In this document: positions 23,948-33,331 of the stretch, in pieces | Position numbering within the stretch: position 1 is the stretch's first letter | Layout of the letters: each line of letters begins with the position of its first letter | Assembly: GCA_004555425.1 (NCBI GenBank) | Contig: SFID01000005.1 | Coordinates: 1-53,279 of the forward strand | Direction of reading: 5' to 3' | DNA: 53,279 nt | DNA from: Bacteroidales bacterium | Lineage (GTDB): Bacteria > Bacteroidota > Bacteroidia > Bacteroidales > Bacteroidaceae | Program-made: the position numbers and the translations under genes | The notes under the pieces: model-generated | Told to the model about the DNA's origin: nothing | The model's input: the letters and a program-made list of their open reading frames with translations, nothing else | The model's database searches: none

Positions 23948-26005
23948 ATGAACCTAAGAAGTTTTATCCGAACGAGCCGCAGCTGGACGTTGCGTCTCTG
24001 TCTACCAGTTGCGCTACTGTGTTTTTCGGCAGCCTCTATGCAGGCGCAAGTCAATGAGAAGCCCTTCGTCACTCCCGAGCTGACCAGTTGGCAAGGAGCC
24101 GAGGGACGTGTTGTGCCCAGCGGGCGTGTCATTCTGAAGGGCAATGTCAAAGTGCTTGGCCCGGTGGTTGACCGCTTCGTGGAAGACTATCGCGCCCTAA
24201 CGGGCCAGGAACTCACCATTGCCAAAGGAAAGGCAAAGGCTGGCGACTTCGTTTTCGCTGTGAACAAACAAGTGAAAGGCGAAGAAACCTACAAACTCCA
24301 AATCGGCCAACAGATTCAGGTAGAAGCTTCTGCCCTTCGCGGCCTCGCATGGGGCGCACAGACGCTTCTCCAGTTGACCGAGCAGAGTGCCGACCGCTCC
24401 CTCCCCTGCGGCATAGCCGAGGACAAACCTCGCTATGAGCTGCGCGGCTTCATGATAGATTGTGGCCGCAAATATATTCCCATGGCCTATCTGCGCAACC
24501 TCGTCAAGGTGATGTCCTATTATAAAATGAACACACTCCAGATTCACCTCAACGACAACGGATTCAAGAAATATTTCGATGAAGACTGGAACAAGACGCA
24601 GGCTGCCTTCCGCCTGGAATGCGACACCTATCCTGGTCTGACCGCCAAAGATGGCTCCTACACCAAGGCCGAGTTTATCGCTCTGCAACAGCTGGCCGAT
24701 TCGTGCGGCGTGGAGATTATCCCCGAGATTGACGTGCCGGCACACTCCTTGGCTTTCACGCAATACAAGCCCGAAATAGGCAGCAAGGAGTACGGCATGG
24801 ACCACCTCGACCTTTTCAACCCCGAGACAATGAAGTTTGTAGACGGTCTCTTCAAGGAATACCTCGAAGGCAAGAACCCTGTGTTCCGCGGCAAGCGCGT
24901 TCACATCGGTACGGACGAGTATAGCAATGCCAAGAAAGAAGTTGTGGAAAAATTCCGCGCCTTCACCGACCACTATATCCGCCTCGTTGAAAGCTACGGA
25001 AAGCAGGCCGTCTGCTGGGGCGCGCTGACCCATGCCAATGGCGATACGCCCGTCAAGAGCGAAAACGTCATCATGGACATTTGGTACAATGGCTATGCCA
25101 ACCCCGTTGAGATGAAGAAGCAGGGATACAAACTCGTGAGCATCCCCGACGGCTACGTATATATCGTGCCCGCCGCAGGTTACTACTACGACTACCTCAA
25201 CTGCCAGTACCTTTACGAGCATTGGTCGCCAGCACAGGTGGGCGGCGTGAAGTTCGAGGACGACGACCCCGCCATCATTGGCGGTATGTTTGCTGTCTGG
25301 AACGACCACGCCGGCAACGGCATCACGGTGAAGGACATCCATCATCGCGTATTCCCCGCTATGCAAACGCTCGCCGTGAAGTGCTGGAATGCCAACAAGG
25401 TCAGTCTCCCCTATGCAGAATTCAACAAGCGGCGCACCGCTCTCTCCGAGGCGCCCACTGTCAACGAACTGGGCCGATACGGCAAAGGCCGACAGGAAAT
25501 CCTTGCACAGGCAGAGGTGAAGCCTGGCAGCACCCTCGAAATTCCGGAAGTGGGCTATGGCTATACGGTCAAGTTTGACCTCACCCTTAATGCCGATGCC
25601 AAGAAGGGCGATGTGCTCTTTGAATCCGACCATGCTAAGGTGTATCTGGCCGACCCCCAGACGGGACGTTTGGCTTTCGAGCGCGAAGGCTATCTCAACC
25701 AGTTCAACTATCGCGTGCCCAAGGGCGAGAAGGTGAACCTCTCCTTCGAAGGCGACAACAAGGCCACCGTTCTCTACGTCAACGGACATCACCGCGAAAC
25801 CCTCGGCGCACTGACTGTCTATGTGGTGAAGCCCAGCGACAAGGTCAACTTCCAGGTGGAAAACGCCTATACTTCGACGCCCGTCATCTACCAGCCCAAA
25901 GACCAGATGCACTACCAGCGCACACTCGTCTTCCCCCTAGCAAAGGCAGGCCAGTTCAACGGAACCATCACCAACCTCAAAGTTCTCAACTACAAGGAGC
26001 ACTAA
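23948..26005 (+). CDS. Secreted GH20 beta-N-acetylhexosaminidase
   Basis: The enzyme releases terminal GlcNAc or GalNAc from glycans, for example host mucin or N-glycans. I take the ATG at 23948 (685 aa), since it gives a proper signal peptide (LCLPVALLCFSAASMQA, about residues 17-33). After a GH20b-like N domain (about 35-155) comes the TIM barrel (YELRGFMIDCGRKYIP, LQIHLNDNGF, EIIPEIDVPAHS) with the catalytic pair D323-E324 in HIGTDEYSN. The C-terminal ~150 residues look like a LamG-type beta-sandwich (VKFDLTLN, VNLSFEGDN). It has no SusC/D neighbours and its own promoter. Substrate is not decided by sequence. Confidence 0.92.
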   Translation: MNLRSFIRTSRSWTLRLCLPVALLCFSAASMQAQVNEKPFVTPELTSWQGAEGRVVPSGRVILKGNVKVLGPVVDRFVEDYRALTGQELTIAKGKAKAGDFVFAVNKQVKGEETYKLQIGQQIQVEASALRGLAWGAQTLLQLTEQSADRSLPCGIAEDKPRYELRGFMIDCGRKYIPMAYLRNLVKVMSYYKMNTLQIHLNDNGFKKYFDEDWNKTQAAFRLECDTYPGLTAKDGSYTKAEFIALQQLADSCGVEIIPEIDVPAHSLAFTQYKPEIGSKEYGMDHLDLFNPETMKFVDGLFKEYLEGKNPVFRGKRVHIGTDEYSNAKKEVVEKFRAFTDHYIRLVESYGKQAVCWGALTHANGDTPVKSENVIMDIWYNGYANPVEMKKQGYKLVSIPDGYVYIVPAAGYYYDYLNCQYLYEHWSPAQVGGVKFEDDDPAIIGGMFAVWNDHAGNGITVKDIHHRVFPAMQTLAVKCWNANKVSLPYAEFNKRRTALSEAPTVNELGRYGKGRQEILAQAEVKPGSTLEIPEVGYGYTVKFDLTLNADAKKGDVLFESDHAKVYLADPQTGRLAFEREGYLNQFNYRVPKGEKVNLSFEGDNKATVLYVNGHHRETLGALTVYVVKPSDKVNFQVENAYTSTPVIYQPKDQMHYQRTLVFPLAKAGQFNGTITNLKVLNYKEH

Positions 26006-26033
26006 TCCGCTTTCCTTCTCAAACCTAACAAAA

Positions 26034-26077
26034 ATTACGGAGCATACCAACAAATCGGCGTGCTCCGTAATTTTTTA
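26034..26077 (+). terminator. Terminator after the GH20 gene
   Basis: ATTACGGAGCA (26034-26044) pairs with TGCTCCGTAAT (26061-26071), followed by TTTTT. Confidence 0.85.
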
Positions 26078-26264
26078 TTTGCGCGAGCGGACGCGTCTCA
26101 GGTTTTGGAGAAACAAGGTATCAAGAGGAGCATTAAAAACGGAAACCGCGGGCGTCCGCTGAGCCTCAGAAATCAGGCCGCGAAGCCACCATTGTATCTA
26201 AGGTTGCGAAGCGATCAAGGCATCTGGGAGCAAGGCAACCGGCTGCAATTCCCCCCACATTCGC

Positions 26265-26295
26265 TTTGCTATGCAAGGCCATTTTCTTACTTTTG
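26265..26295 (+). promoter_or_regulatory. Promoter of the ABC ATPase gene, nearly leaderless
   Basis: TTTG 26265-26268, a 19-bp gap, TACTTTTG 26288-26295. Only 7 nt separate the -7 box from the ATG at 26303, so the transcript would have almost no leader. Between the GH20 terminator and this promoter (26078-26264) I see no gene. Confidence 0.75.
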
Positions 26296-26302
26296 CACAG
26301 CC

Positions 26303-27082
26303 ATGAATCACCTACTCCAAATCCAACAGCTCGCCATCGGCCATCGCAGCCATCGGCAGGGGCAACCGCTCTGCCGCGGCCTCAACGCCTCCTTGCCCGC
26401 GGCCACACTGACCGCCTTGGTGGGTGCCAACGGAGCGGGAAAGAGCACACTGCTGCGCACGTTGGCGGCGTTGCTGCCTGCGCTGGAGGGCGACGTACTG
26501 CTCAACGGCCACTCCTTATATATATATACGCCGCGCGAGTTGGCGCGCCGCATTGGCATTGTGCTGACGGGGCGCATGGATGTGCCGCATCTGCGGGTGC
26601 GCGATGTGGTGGAGGCGGGCCGAATGCCCTATACGGGCCTGTCGGGACGGCTGAGTGCGGCCGACCATAAGCGCGTGGAAGAGGCGATGGCCCTCACGCG
26701 AACCACCGATTTTGCCCACCGCACGATAGACAGCCTGAGCGATGGCGAGCGGCAGCGTGTGATGATTGCCAAAGCCTTGGCGCAGGACACGCAGATTATT
26801 CTCCTGGACGAGCCCACCGCCTTCCTCGATTTTGCCGCAAAGGCTGAACTGATGCAACTCCTCCACCGCCTGGCCCACGAGCACAACAAGACCATCCTCC
26901 TCAGCACGCACGACCTTGAACTGGCCTTCCAGACCGTGGACCGCCTATGGTTGCTTGCTCGCGAGGGCCTTGTGGAGGGAGATGCCAGGCAACTCATGGA
27001 CAGCGGCAGGCTGGCTGATTTCTTTGCCGCCCAAGGTTTGCAGTTTGACAAACGCACGGGGCGATTTAGCCTGCCCTTTTGA
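26303..27082 (+). CDS. ABC transporter ATPase, siderophore/B12 (FecE/BtuD) type
   Basis: The 259-residue ATPase has Walker A GANGAGKST (about 44-52), a Q-loop replaced by the VLTGRMDV segment, signature LSDGERQRVMIAKAL, Walker B IILLDEPTAFLD and the H-loop STHDLEL. Best relatives power import of iron-siderophore, haem or cobalamin through FecCD/BtuC permeases, but no permease or binding-protein gene is next to it, so it must pair with components elsewhere or be a remnant of such a locus. The ATG at 26303 is chosen over longer frames because the promoter lies directly before it. topB starts 39 bp downstream on the same strand. Confidence 0.9.
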   Translation: MNHLLQIQQLAIGHRSHRQGQPLCRGLNASLPAATLTALVGANGAGKSTLLRTLAALLPALEGDVLLNGHSLYIYTPRELARRIGIVLTGRMDVPHLRVRDVVEAGRMPYTGLSGRLSAADHKRVEEAMALTRTTDFAHRTIDSLSDGERQRVMIAKALAQDTQIILLDEPTAFLDFAAKAELMQLLHRLAHEHNKTILLSTHDLELAFQTVDRLWLLAREGLVEGDARQLMDSGRLADFFAAQGLQFDKRTGRFSLPF

Positions 27083-27121
27083 TTTTTACGAATAATTTCC
27101 GAACTGAACATACTCCCCACT

Positions 27122-29206
27122 ATGATAGTTTGTATTGCCGAGAAACCCTCGATGGGTGCGGACATCGCCCGCGTGTTGGGCGCCACGAGTCGCCACGAGG
27201 GCTACTACGAAGGCAACGGTTACCAGGTGACGTGGACCTTTGGCCACCTGTGCGAACTGAAATATCCCGAAGACTACCTCCCCGAATGGAAGCGGTGGTC
27301 CTTGGGCCAGTTGCCCATGATTCCGCCACGCTTTGGCATCCGCCTGAAGGACGACAAGGGCATCCAGCGTCAGTTTGCCGTCATCGAGCGACTGATGGCG
27401 AGTGCCGACTATATCGTGAACTGCGGCGATGCTGGGCAGGAAGGCGAACTCATCCAGCGATGGGTGATGCAGAAGGCGGGCGTACGGTGTCCCGTCATGC
27501 GCCTCTGGGTGTCGTCGCTCACCGAGGAGAGCATCCGCGAGGGTTTTGCCAACCTACTGCCGCAGGACAACTACCAAGGCATGTACGAAGCGGGCCTCTG
27601 CCGCGCCATCGGCGACTGGCTGCTCGGCATGAACGCCACCCGCCTCTACACCCTCAAATATGGCAACCCCGGCCGAGGCGTGCCGCCCCTGAGCATCGGC
27701 CGCGTGCAAACGCCTACGCTGGCCCTTGTGGTGCGCCGCGGACAGGAGATTGAGAACTTCCGCCCCGAGCCCTACTGGGTGCTGACCACCCGATACCGAG
27801 AGGTGGTCTTTACCGCACAGCCCACAGGCAAACAGACGGACACCGAGAATGCCAACACCGAAGGCAACGCCACGACCGACCGACGCATGGCATTTGCCAC
27901 CGAAGAGGAGGGCCGCGAAGCCCTTGAGCGGGTGAAGGACGCGCCGTTCACAGTGACCGACGTCGCACGCAAGAACGGCAACGAAGCACCACCGCGCCTC
28001 TTCGACCTGACGGCCCTTCAGGTGGAGTGTAACAAGAAATTCGGCTACTCGGCCGACCAGACCCTGGGCCTCATCCAGAGCCTCTACGAGAAGAAATACA
28101 CCACCTATCCCCGCGTGGACACCACCTACCTCACAGACGACATCTACCCCAAGTGCGCGGGCATCCTCAACGGTATTGCAGGCATCTACGGCGATCTCTT
28201 GCAGCCCCTGCGCGGTGCCAAGTTGCTGAAGCGCAAGAAGGTGTTCGACAACACGAAGGTGACGGACCACCACGCCATCATCCCCACGGGGGTCGCCCCT
28301 GCCGCTATGACAGACATGGAGCGCAATGTCTATGATCTGCTGACGCGCCGCTTCATCGCCATCTTCTATCCCGACTGCAAGTTTGCCACAACCACCGTCC
28401 TGGGCGAGGCAGCCGAGATTGCATTCAAGGCCACGGGCAAGCAAATCCTCGAACCTGGCTGGCGCAATGTCTTCCTCAACACCCAGCAGGCAGAGGAGGA
28501 AAAGGCCGAAGGCAACGAGGAGCGCGTGCTGCCCGAGTTCGTCAAGGGGGAGAGCGGACCGCACACGCCCGAACTGGCGCAAAAGTTCACCCAACCGCCC
28601 AAACCCTACACCGAGGCCACCCTCCTGCGCGCCATGGAAACAGCAGGACGCATGGTGGAGGACGAAGAACTGCGCGATGCACTCAAGGCCAACGGCATCG
28701 GCCGCCCCTCCACCCGCGCAGCCATCATCGAAACCCTCTTCCGCCGCGGCTACATCCGCCGACAGCGCAAATCACTCTACGCCACGACCACGGGCATCGA
28801 ACTCATCGAACTCATCCACGAAGAACTGCTCAAGAGCGCGGAACTGACAGGACGCTGGGAACGGAAACTGCGCCTGATTGACCACGGCGAGTACAGCGCA
28901 AAGCAGTTTGTTGATGAACTCAAGCAAATGGTCAACGACATCGTACGCCAAGTGCTGAGCGACAACAGCCAGCGCCGCGTCAGCATCTCGCCCACAGCCC
29001 AATCGCAAAACCTCCCGCCCGTGCTGGAGAAAGCGCGCGCCGCCTCGCAAACCGTCGAAGCCGAAAAACCCAAGCGCAAAATAATCCGCGCAGGCAGTAC
29101 CTGCCCCGTCTGCGGCCAGGGCAAGGTCATCAAGGGCCACACGGCCTATGGCTGCTCACGCTGGCGCGAAGGCTGTGATTTCCGCAAGCCTTTCAAGAAA
29201 GGATAA
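27122..29206 (+). CDS. topB: DNA topoisomerase III
   Basis: TopB is a type IA topoisomerase that decatenates DNA and resolves recombination intermediates. The 694-residue product has the N-terminal Toprim domain (MIVCIAEKPSMGADIARVLG, GDAGQEGELI), the catalytic tyrosine Y329 in TTYPRVDTTYL, SIGRVQTPTLALVV and the EPGWR/GRPSTRAAIIETL region. The C terminus ends with a topoisomerase zinc finger (CPVCGQGKVIKG...CSRWREGCDF). It may share the promoter of the ABC gene 39 bp upstream. Some type IA enzymes of this form travel on mobile elements, but no conjugation gene is seen nearby, so it is treated as chromosomal. Confidence 0.95.
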   Translation: MIVCIAEKPSMGADIARVLGATSRHEGYYEGNGYQVTWTFGHLCELKYPEDYLPEWKRWSLGQLPMIPPRFGIRLKDDKGIQRQFAVIERLMASADYIVNCGDAGQEGELIQRWVMQKAGVRCPVMRLWVSSLTEESIREGFANLLPQDNYQGMYEAGLCRAIGDWLLGMNATRLYTLKYGNPGRGVPPLSIGRVQTPTLALVVRRGQEIENFRPEPYWVLTTRYREVVFTAQPTGKQTDTENANTEGNATTDRRMAFATEEEGREALERVKDAPFTVTDVARKNGNEAPPRLFDLTALQVECNKKFGYSADQTLGLIQSLYEKKYTTYPRVDTTYLTDDIYPKCAGILNGIAGIYGDLLQPLRGAKLLKRKKVFDNTKVTDHHAIIPTGVAPAAMTDMERNVYDLLTRRFIAIFYPDCKFATTTVLGEAAEIAFKATGKQILEPGWRNVFLNTQQAEEEKAEGNEERVLPEFVKGESGPHTPELAQKFTQPPKPYTEATLLRAMETAGRMVEDEELRDALKANGIGRPSTRAAIIETLFRRGYIRRQRKSLYATTTGIELIELIHEELLKSAELTGRWERKLRLIDHGEYSAKQFVDELKQMVNDIVRQVLSDNSQRRVSISPTAQSQNLPPVLEKARAASQTVEAEKPKRKIIRAGSTCPVCGQGKVIKGHTAYGCSRWREGCDFRKPFKKG

Positions 29207-29225
29207 GGGGCTTCTGGCTCGTTGA

Positions 29226-29264
29226 AACGTACCGCACGCTGCTTGAAGGCGTGCGGTACGTTTT
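29226..29264. terminator. REP-like hairpin after topB (copy 8)
   Basis: AACGTACCGCACGC (29226-29239) pairs perfectly with GCGTGCGGTACGTT, followed by TTCG. It belongs to the REP-like family by its TACCGCACG core and probably stops transcription from topB. Confidence 0.65.
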
Positions 29265-29349
29265 CGTATATAGGGAAGGCACAAAGCAGTTTGTCCCACT
29301 CAGACATTGTATGGCCAGATGACCACGCAAGATGACCTATACACCTTAA

Positions 29350-29535
29350 GGTAGGTTTAATAAATTAGTTTCAAAGGATGGTTGGTGTTTCTATTTGGCT
29401 TGGATGTCTTTCCGCCTCTCGCACCGTATCTTTTTGTTTTTCATTCGGTCACGTATCCCTACGCTCCTTCATGTAAAACAAAAATCTCGGCACGATAGAC
29501 AAAAATCCATCGCAAGCAATTTTATAGGGCCTACC
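29350..29535. mobile_element. MITE copy M4 (~186 bp)
   Basis: GGTAGGTTTAATAAATTAG at the left and CAATTTTATAGGGCCTACC at the right, in the orientation of M1. The internal CTCGCACCGTATCTTTTTG matches M5 exactly. Confidence 0.85.
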
Positions 29536-29554
29536 ATCATTGAGTAGCATTTCG

Positions 29555-29591
29555 GCTGAGCCACACATTACAAGCAACGTGCGATACATTG
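29555..29591. repeat. REP-like palindrome, copy 9
   Basis: GCTGAGCCACACATTACAAG then CAACGTGCGATACATTGC, directly right of MITE M4. Confidence 0.65.
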
Positions 29592-29956
29592 CATTTTCAA
29601 TGATCACAAATCCCTCATTCCAAATTCCTCATTTCTCATCCCTCATTCCAAATTTCCAAATCCCAATTCCAGCCCCCTTCTGCAAAACTCAGTTGCCAAA
29701 AATTCTTGCACATCTTTCGGATTCCTGTGCACAAAGCTCCCTTTATTTCTTAATAAATAAGAAATTTACACCCAAAATGCGCCCTCAAATCTTAAAATGA
29801 TATAAAATCCGAGAACGAAGGCGCGGCGGCAGAGAAGCGTAACGCTTTCTAAAACCCCTATAAATAGGGCTCTGTGGACGATTCTTCCGATTTTGTAGTC
29901 GGTTTTGCTATATAGAGAAGGCAAAACTCCCTATTTTTCAATTAAATAGAAAATTG
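29592..29956. other. Low-complexity spacer upstream of pflB
   Basis: 29600-29670 is built of short CTCATTCC / CCAAATTCC repeats. TTTCTTAATAAATAAGAAA near 29747-29766 is a small AT-rich hairpin. No gene is supported; an 86-codon frame here consists of the low-complexity run. Confidence 0.5.
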
Positions 29957-29964
29957 TATCTTTG
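29957..29964 (+). promoter_or_regulatory. -7 promoter element for pflB
   Basis: TATCTTTG, 58 bp before the ATG, fits TAnnTTTG. The -33 position is T-rich but lacks a clear TTTG. Confidence 0.55.
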
Positions 29965-30022
29965 CGGTGTAAACGAGAAAAACAAAAATCGAACGTATAA
30001 CCTTTTTAAGACCAACAAACCA

Positions 30023-32251
30023 ATGGAACTGAAAACACAATTCATCGAAGGCCCTTGGACCTCGGGCATCAATGTGACCGACTTCGTTCACCGCAACCTG
30101 ACCTCCTATGAAGGCGATGCCTCATTCCTCGTTGGCCCCACGCAGCGCACTACCAAGATATGGAATATCTGCCTCCAGGCACTCGAAGAAGAACGCGCCA
30201 ACGGCGGTGTTCGCTCCTTCGACCCCGATACCGTTTCGACCATCACCTCGCACAAGGCTGGCTATATTGACAAGGAGAACGAACTCATCGTTGGTCTGCA
30301 AACCGATGAACTCCTCCGCCGCGCCATCAAGCCCTTCGGTGGTATCAAGGTGGTTGAGAAGGCTTGCGCCGAAAACGGCAAGGAAGTGAATCCCCGCGTG
30401 AAGGACATCTTCACCCACTACCGCAAGACCCACAACGACGGTGTGTTTGACGTTTATACCGAAGAAATCCGTCGCTTCCGCTCGCTCGGTTTCCTCACGG
30501 GTTTGCCCGACAACTATGCCCGCGGCCGCATCATCGGCGACTACCGCCGCCTGGCCCTCTACGGCATTGACCGCCTCATCGAAGCCAAGACGGCCGACCT
30601 CAAGGGCCTGACGGGTCCGATGACCGACGCTCGCATTCGTCTGCGCGAAGAAGTGGCCGAGCAAATCAAGGCTCTCAAGGACATCAAGGTGATGGGCGAA
30701 TACTACGGCCTTGAACTCGGCCGCCCCGCATACACCGCACAGGAAGCCGTGCAGTGGGTGTACATGGCCTACCTCGCCGCTGTGAAGGAACAGGACGGCG
30801 CAGCCATGTCGCTGGGCAATGTTTCCAGCTTCCTGGATATCTACATTGAGCACGACCTCAAGCACGGACTCATCGACGAAACCTTTGCACAGGAACTCAT
30901 CGACCAGTTCGTTATCAAACTCCGCATGGTACGCCACCTGCGTATGGGATCCTACAACGACATCTTTGCCGGCGACCCCACTTGGGTGACTGAATCCATC
31001 GGCGGCCGCTTCAACGATGGTCGCACGAAGGTGACGAAGACCTCCTTCCGCTTCCTCCAGACGCTGTACAACCTCGGTCCTTCGCCCGAGCCCAACCTCA
31101 CGGTTCTGTGGAGCCCCGAGCTGCCCGAAGGTTTCAAGAATTTCTGCGCCAAGGTCAGCGTGGACACCAGCTCTATCCAGTACGAGAACGACACCCTTAT
31201 GCGCGAAGTTCGCGGTAGCGACGACTACGGAATCGCATGCTGCGTGAGCTATCAGGACATCGGTCGCCAGATTCAGTTCTTCGGCGCACGTTGCAACCTG
31301 GCCAAGGCCCTGTTGCTCGCCATCAACGGTGGCCGCTGCGAGAATACGGGAACGGTGATGGTAGAAGGCATCCCCGTGCTCCAGAGCGATGTGCTCAACT
31401 TCGAAGAAGTCATGCACAACTACAAGATGGTGCTCAAGGAAATCGCTCGTGTCTACAACGAGGCCATGAATATCATCCACTACATGCACGATAAGTATTA
31501 CTACGAAAAGGCTCAGATGGCCTTCATCGATACCGACCCGCGCATCAACCTGGCCTATGGTGTGGCTGGCCTTTCTATCGCCATCGACTCCCTCTCGGCC
31601 ATCAAGAATGCCAAGGTGACGGCCAAGCGCAACGAAATCGGCCTGACCGAGGGCTTCGACATCGAGGGCGAATTCCCCTGCTTCGGCAACAACGACGACC
31701 GTGTGGACCACCTGGGCGTAGACCTCGTTTACTACTTCAGCGAAGAGCTCAAGAAATTGCCCGTCTACAAGAACGCGCGCCCCACGCTCTCGCTCCTGAC
31801 CATCACTTCCAACGTGATGTACGGCAAGAAGACAGGTGCAACTCCCGATGGCCGCGAGAAGGGCGTAGCCTTCGCTCCCGGCGCCAACCCCATGCACGGC
31901 CGCGACAAGAGCGGAGCCATTGCTTCTCTCTCCAGCGTAGCCAAGCTGCGCTATCGCGATTCGCAGGACGGCATCTCCAACACCTTCTCCATCGTGCCCA
32001 AGTCGCTCGGCCCCACGGATGAGGAGCGCATAGAAAACCTCGTGACAATGATGGACGGCTATTTCACCAAGGGCGCACACCACCTCAATGTGAACGTGCT
32101 CAACCGCGAGATGCTGGAAGATGCTATGGAGCATCCCGAGAAATATCCGCAGTTGACCATCCGCGTCAGTGGCTACGCTGTCAACTTCATCAAGTTGAGC
32201 CGCGAGCATCAGCTCGAAGTAATCAGCCGCTCCTTCCACCAGAGTTTCTAA
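30023..32251 (+). CDS. pflB: Formate C-acetyltransferase (pyruvate formate-lyase)
   Basis: PflB splits pyruvate and CoA into acetyl-CoA and formate in anaerobic metabolism, using a glycyl radical. The 742-residue product has the active-site pair C406-C407 (GIACCVSYQD) and the radical site G717 in RVSGYAVNF close to the C terminus. The start is the ATG at 30023 (MELKTQFIEGPW); a longer frame upstream overlaps the promoter. The activase gene pflA is 208 bp downstream on the same strand. It is cytoplasmic and oxygen-sensitive, which fits an anaerobe. Confidence 0.97.
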   Translation: MELKTQFIEGPWTSGINVTDFVHRNLTSYEGDASFLVGPTQRTTKIWNICLQALEEERANGGVRSFDPDTVSTITSHKAGYIDKENELIVGLQTDELLRRAIKPFGGIKVVEKACAENGKEVNPRVKDIFTHYRKTHNDGVFDVYTEEIRRFRSLGFLTGLPDNYARGRIIGDYRRLALYGIDRLIEAKTADLKGLTGPMTDARIRLREEVAEQIKALKDIKVMGEYYGLELGRPAYTAQEAVQWVYMAYLAAVKEQDGAAMSLGNVSSFLDIYIEHDLKHGLIDETFAQELIDQFVIKLRMVRHLRMGSYNDIFAGDPTWVTESIGGRFNDGRTKVTKTSFRFLQTLYNLGPSPEPNLTVLWSPELPEGFKNFCAKVSVDTSSIQYENDTLMREVRGSDDYGIACCVSYQDIGRQIQFFGARCNLAKALLLAINGGRCENTGTVMVEGIPVLQSDVLNFEEVMHNYKMVLKEIARVYNEAMNIIHYMHDKYYYEKAQMAFIDTDPRINLAYGVAGLSIAIDSLSAIKNAKVTAKRNEIGLTEGFDIEGEFPCFGNNDDRVDHLGVDLVYYFSEELKKLPVYKNARPTLSLLTITSNVMYGKKTGATPDGREKGVAFAPGANPMHGRDKSGAIASLSSVAKLRYRDSQDGISNTFSIVPKSLGPTDEERIENLVTMMDGYFTKGAHHLNVNVLNREMLEDAMEHPEKYPQLTIRVSGYAVNFIKLSREHQLEVISRSFHQSF

Positions 32252-32349
32252 ACTCTGTGATGAGAAGCGCATCCTAATATGAAAGTTGGAAACTGATTGT
32301 CCGTTTCTCCTCCGTGGGGCATCCGCCTTCGGGAGACCGACTGCCAGTT

Positions 32350-32433
32350 TCCAACTTTTGTTTCCGAACTGCCAACTTTTGTTTTCGCATTGCCAACTTT
32401 TGTTTCCGCATTGCCAACTTTTGATTTCGAACA
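32350..32433. repeat. Tandem repeat, 4 x 21 bp, between pflB and pflA
   Basis: The unit GCCAACTTTTGTTTCCGCAT plus T is repeated four times with small changes (starts at about 32350, 32371, 32392, 32413). The 21-bp period keeps the pflA frame open upstream, giving LLFPNCQ / LLFSHCQ heptads, but these are not part of the enzyme. Confidence 0.95.
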
Positions 32434-32459
32434 AGAACGACACCTATTCCAGAAACCTT

Positions 32460-33203
32460 ATGCCTACCTCCAAGCACATTCGCGTACACTCCTACGAATC
32501 GATGGGCACCTTCGACGGCCCGGGACTGCGCTACGTGGTCTTCACGCAGGGCTGCCCCTTCCGCTGTCTGTATTGTGCCAACCCCGATACGATTGACGCT
32601 GTCGGCGATAGCAAATTGACCGACCCCGACTATATCCTTGAACAGGCCATCAGTATGAAACCCTTCTTCGGCAAGCGTGGCGGCATCACCTTCTCGGGTG
32701 GCGAGCCCACCGTGCAGGCCGAAGCGCTCATCCCCCTCTTCCGAAGGTTGAAGGAAGCGGGCATCCACACGTGCCTCGACAGCAACGGGACGGTGTGGAA
32801 CGAGCACGTGGAGGAACTGCTCGGCCTCTGCGACCTCGTGCTCCTTGATGTGAAGGAGTTCAACGACGAGCGCCACCGCCACATCACGGGACGCTCGAAC
32901 GAGCAGACCCTTCGCACGGCCGCCTGGCTCGAAGCGCACGACCACCCCTTTTGGTTGCGCTACGTGCTGGTGCCCGGCCTGAGCGACTATGAGGCAGATA
33001 TGCGCGCGCTGGGCGAACATTTCCGCGACTACAAGCAGATACAGCGCGTGGAACTCCTGCCCTACCACCGCCTCGGCGTACACAAATACGAGGCCATGGG
33101 CATCGCCTATCAGTTGCCCGACACGCGCGAGAACACGCCCGAGCAGTTGGCGCGTGCCGAAGGCATCCTGCGCGAATACTTCCCCCAGTTGGTGGTTAAC
33201 TAG
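32460..33203 (+). CDS. pflA: Pyruvate formate-lyase activating enzyme
   Basis: PflA is the radical-SAM enzyme that installs the glycyl radical on PflB. The 247-residue product starts at the ATG at 32460 (MPTSKHIRVHSYESMGTFDGPG), has the C32-x3-C36-x2-C39 cluster motif (CPFRCLYC), the FSGGEPT motif, LDSNG and LLDVKEF. The frame is open for 58 more codons upstream, but that part is the tandem repeat and lacks conservation. It is encoded right after pflB, the usual order. Confidence 0.95.
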   Translation: MPTSKHIRVHSYESMGTFDGPGLRYVVFTQGCPFRCLYCANPDTIDAVGDSKLTDPDYILEQAISMKPFFGKRGGITFSGGEPTVQAEALIPLFRRLKEAGIHTCLDSNGTVWNEHVEELLGLCDLVLLDVKEFNDERHRHITGRSNEQTLRTAAWLEAHDHPFWLRYVLVPGLSDYEADMRALGEHFRDYKQIQRVELLPYHRLGVHKYEAMGIAYQLPDTRENTPEQLARAEGILREYFPQLVVN

Positions 33204-33233
33204 GGCGCGCCGTCACTTCCCATACCTTTTATA

Positions 33234-33275
33234 TATATAAGGAAAGGGAGATAATATATACGGAAAGGGAGATAG
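33234..33275. repeat. Tandem repeat, 2 x 21 bp
   Basis: TATATAAGGAAAGGGAGATA plus A, then TATATACGGAAAGGGAGATA plus G. The last copy merges into the left arm of the pflA terminator. Confidence 0.85.
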
Positions 33276-33304
33276 CCCCGCGTGTGGGTTATCTCCCTTT
33301 TTTT
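33266..33304 (+). terminator. Terminator of the pfl genes
   Basis: AGGGAGATAGCCC pairs with GGGTTATCTCCCT around CGCGTGT, followed by a run of T (33298-33304). Confidence 0.85.
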
Positions 33305-33331
33305 ATACCTGCAAGAAAAGTGCGCGGCCCG

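Noticed and set aside
24197..25912. 571-codon open frame antisense to the GH20 gene
   Set aside because: Sense GH20 motifs are decisive; no signals for the antisense gene.
27554..28594. 346-codon frame antisense to topB
   Set aside because: Shadow of topB caused by codon bias.
29540..29800. 86-codon frame upstream of pflB
   Set aside because: Composed of a REP copy and CTCATTCC low-complexity sequence; no start signals or conservation evident.
30122..32443. 773-codon open frame antisense to pflB
   Set aside because: It mirrors the pflB codons; GC-rich codon bias leaves few stops on the opposite strand. No promoter and no recognisable domain.
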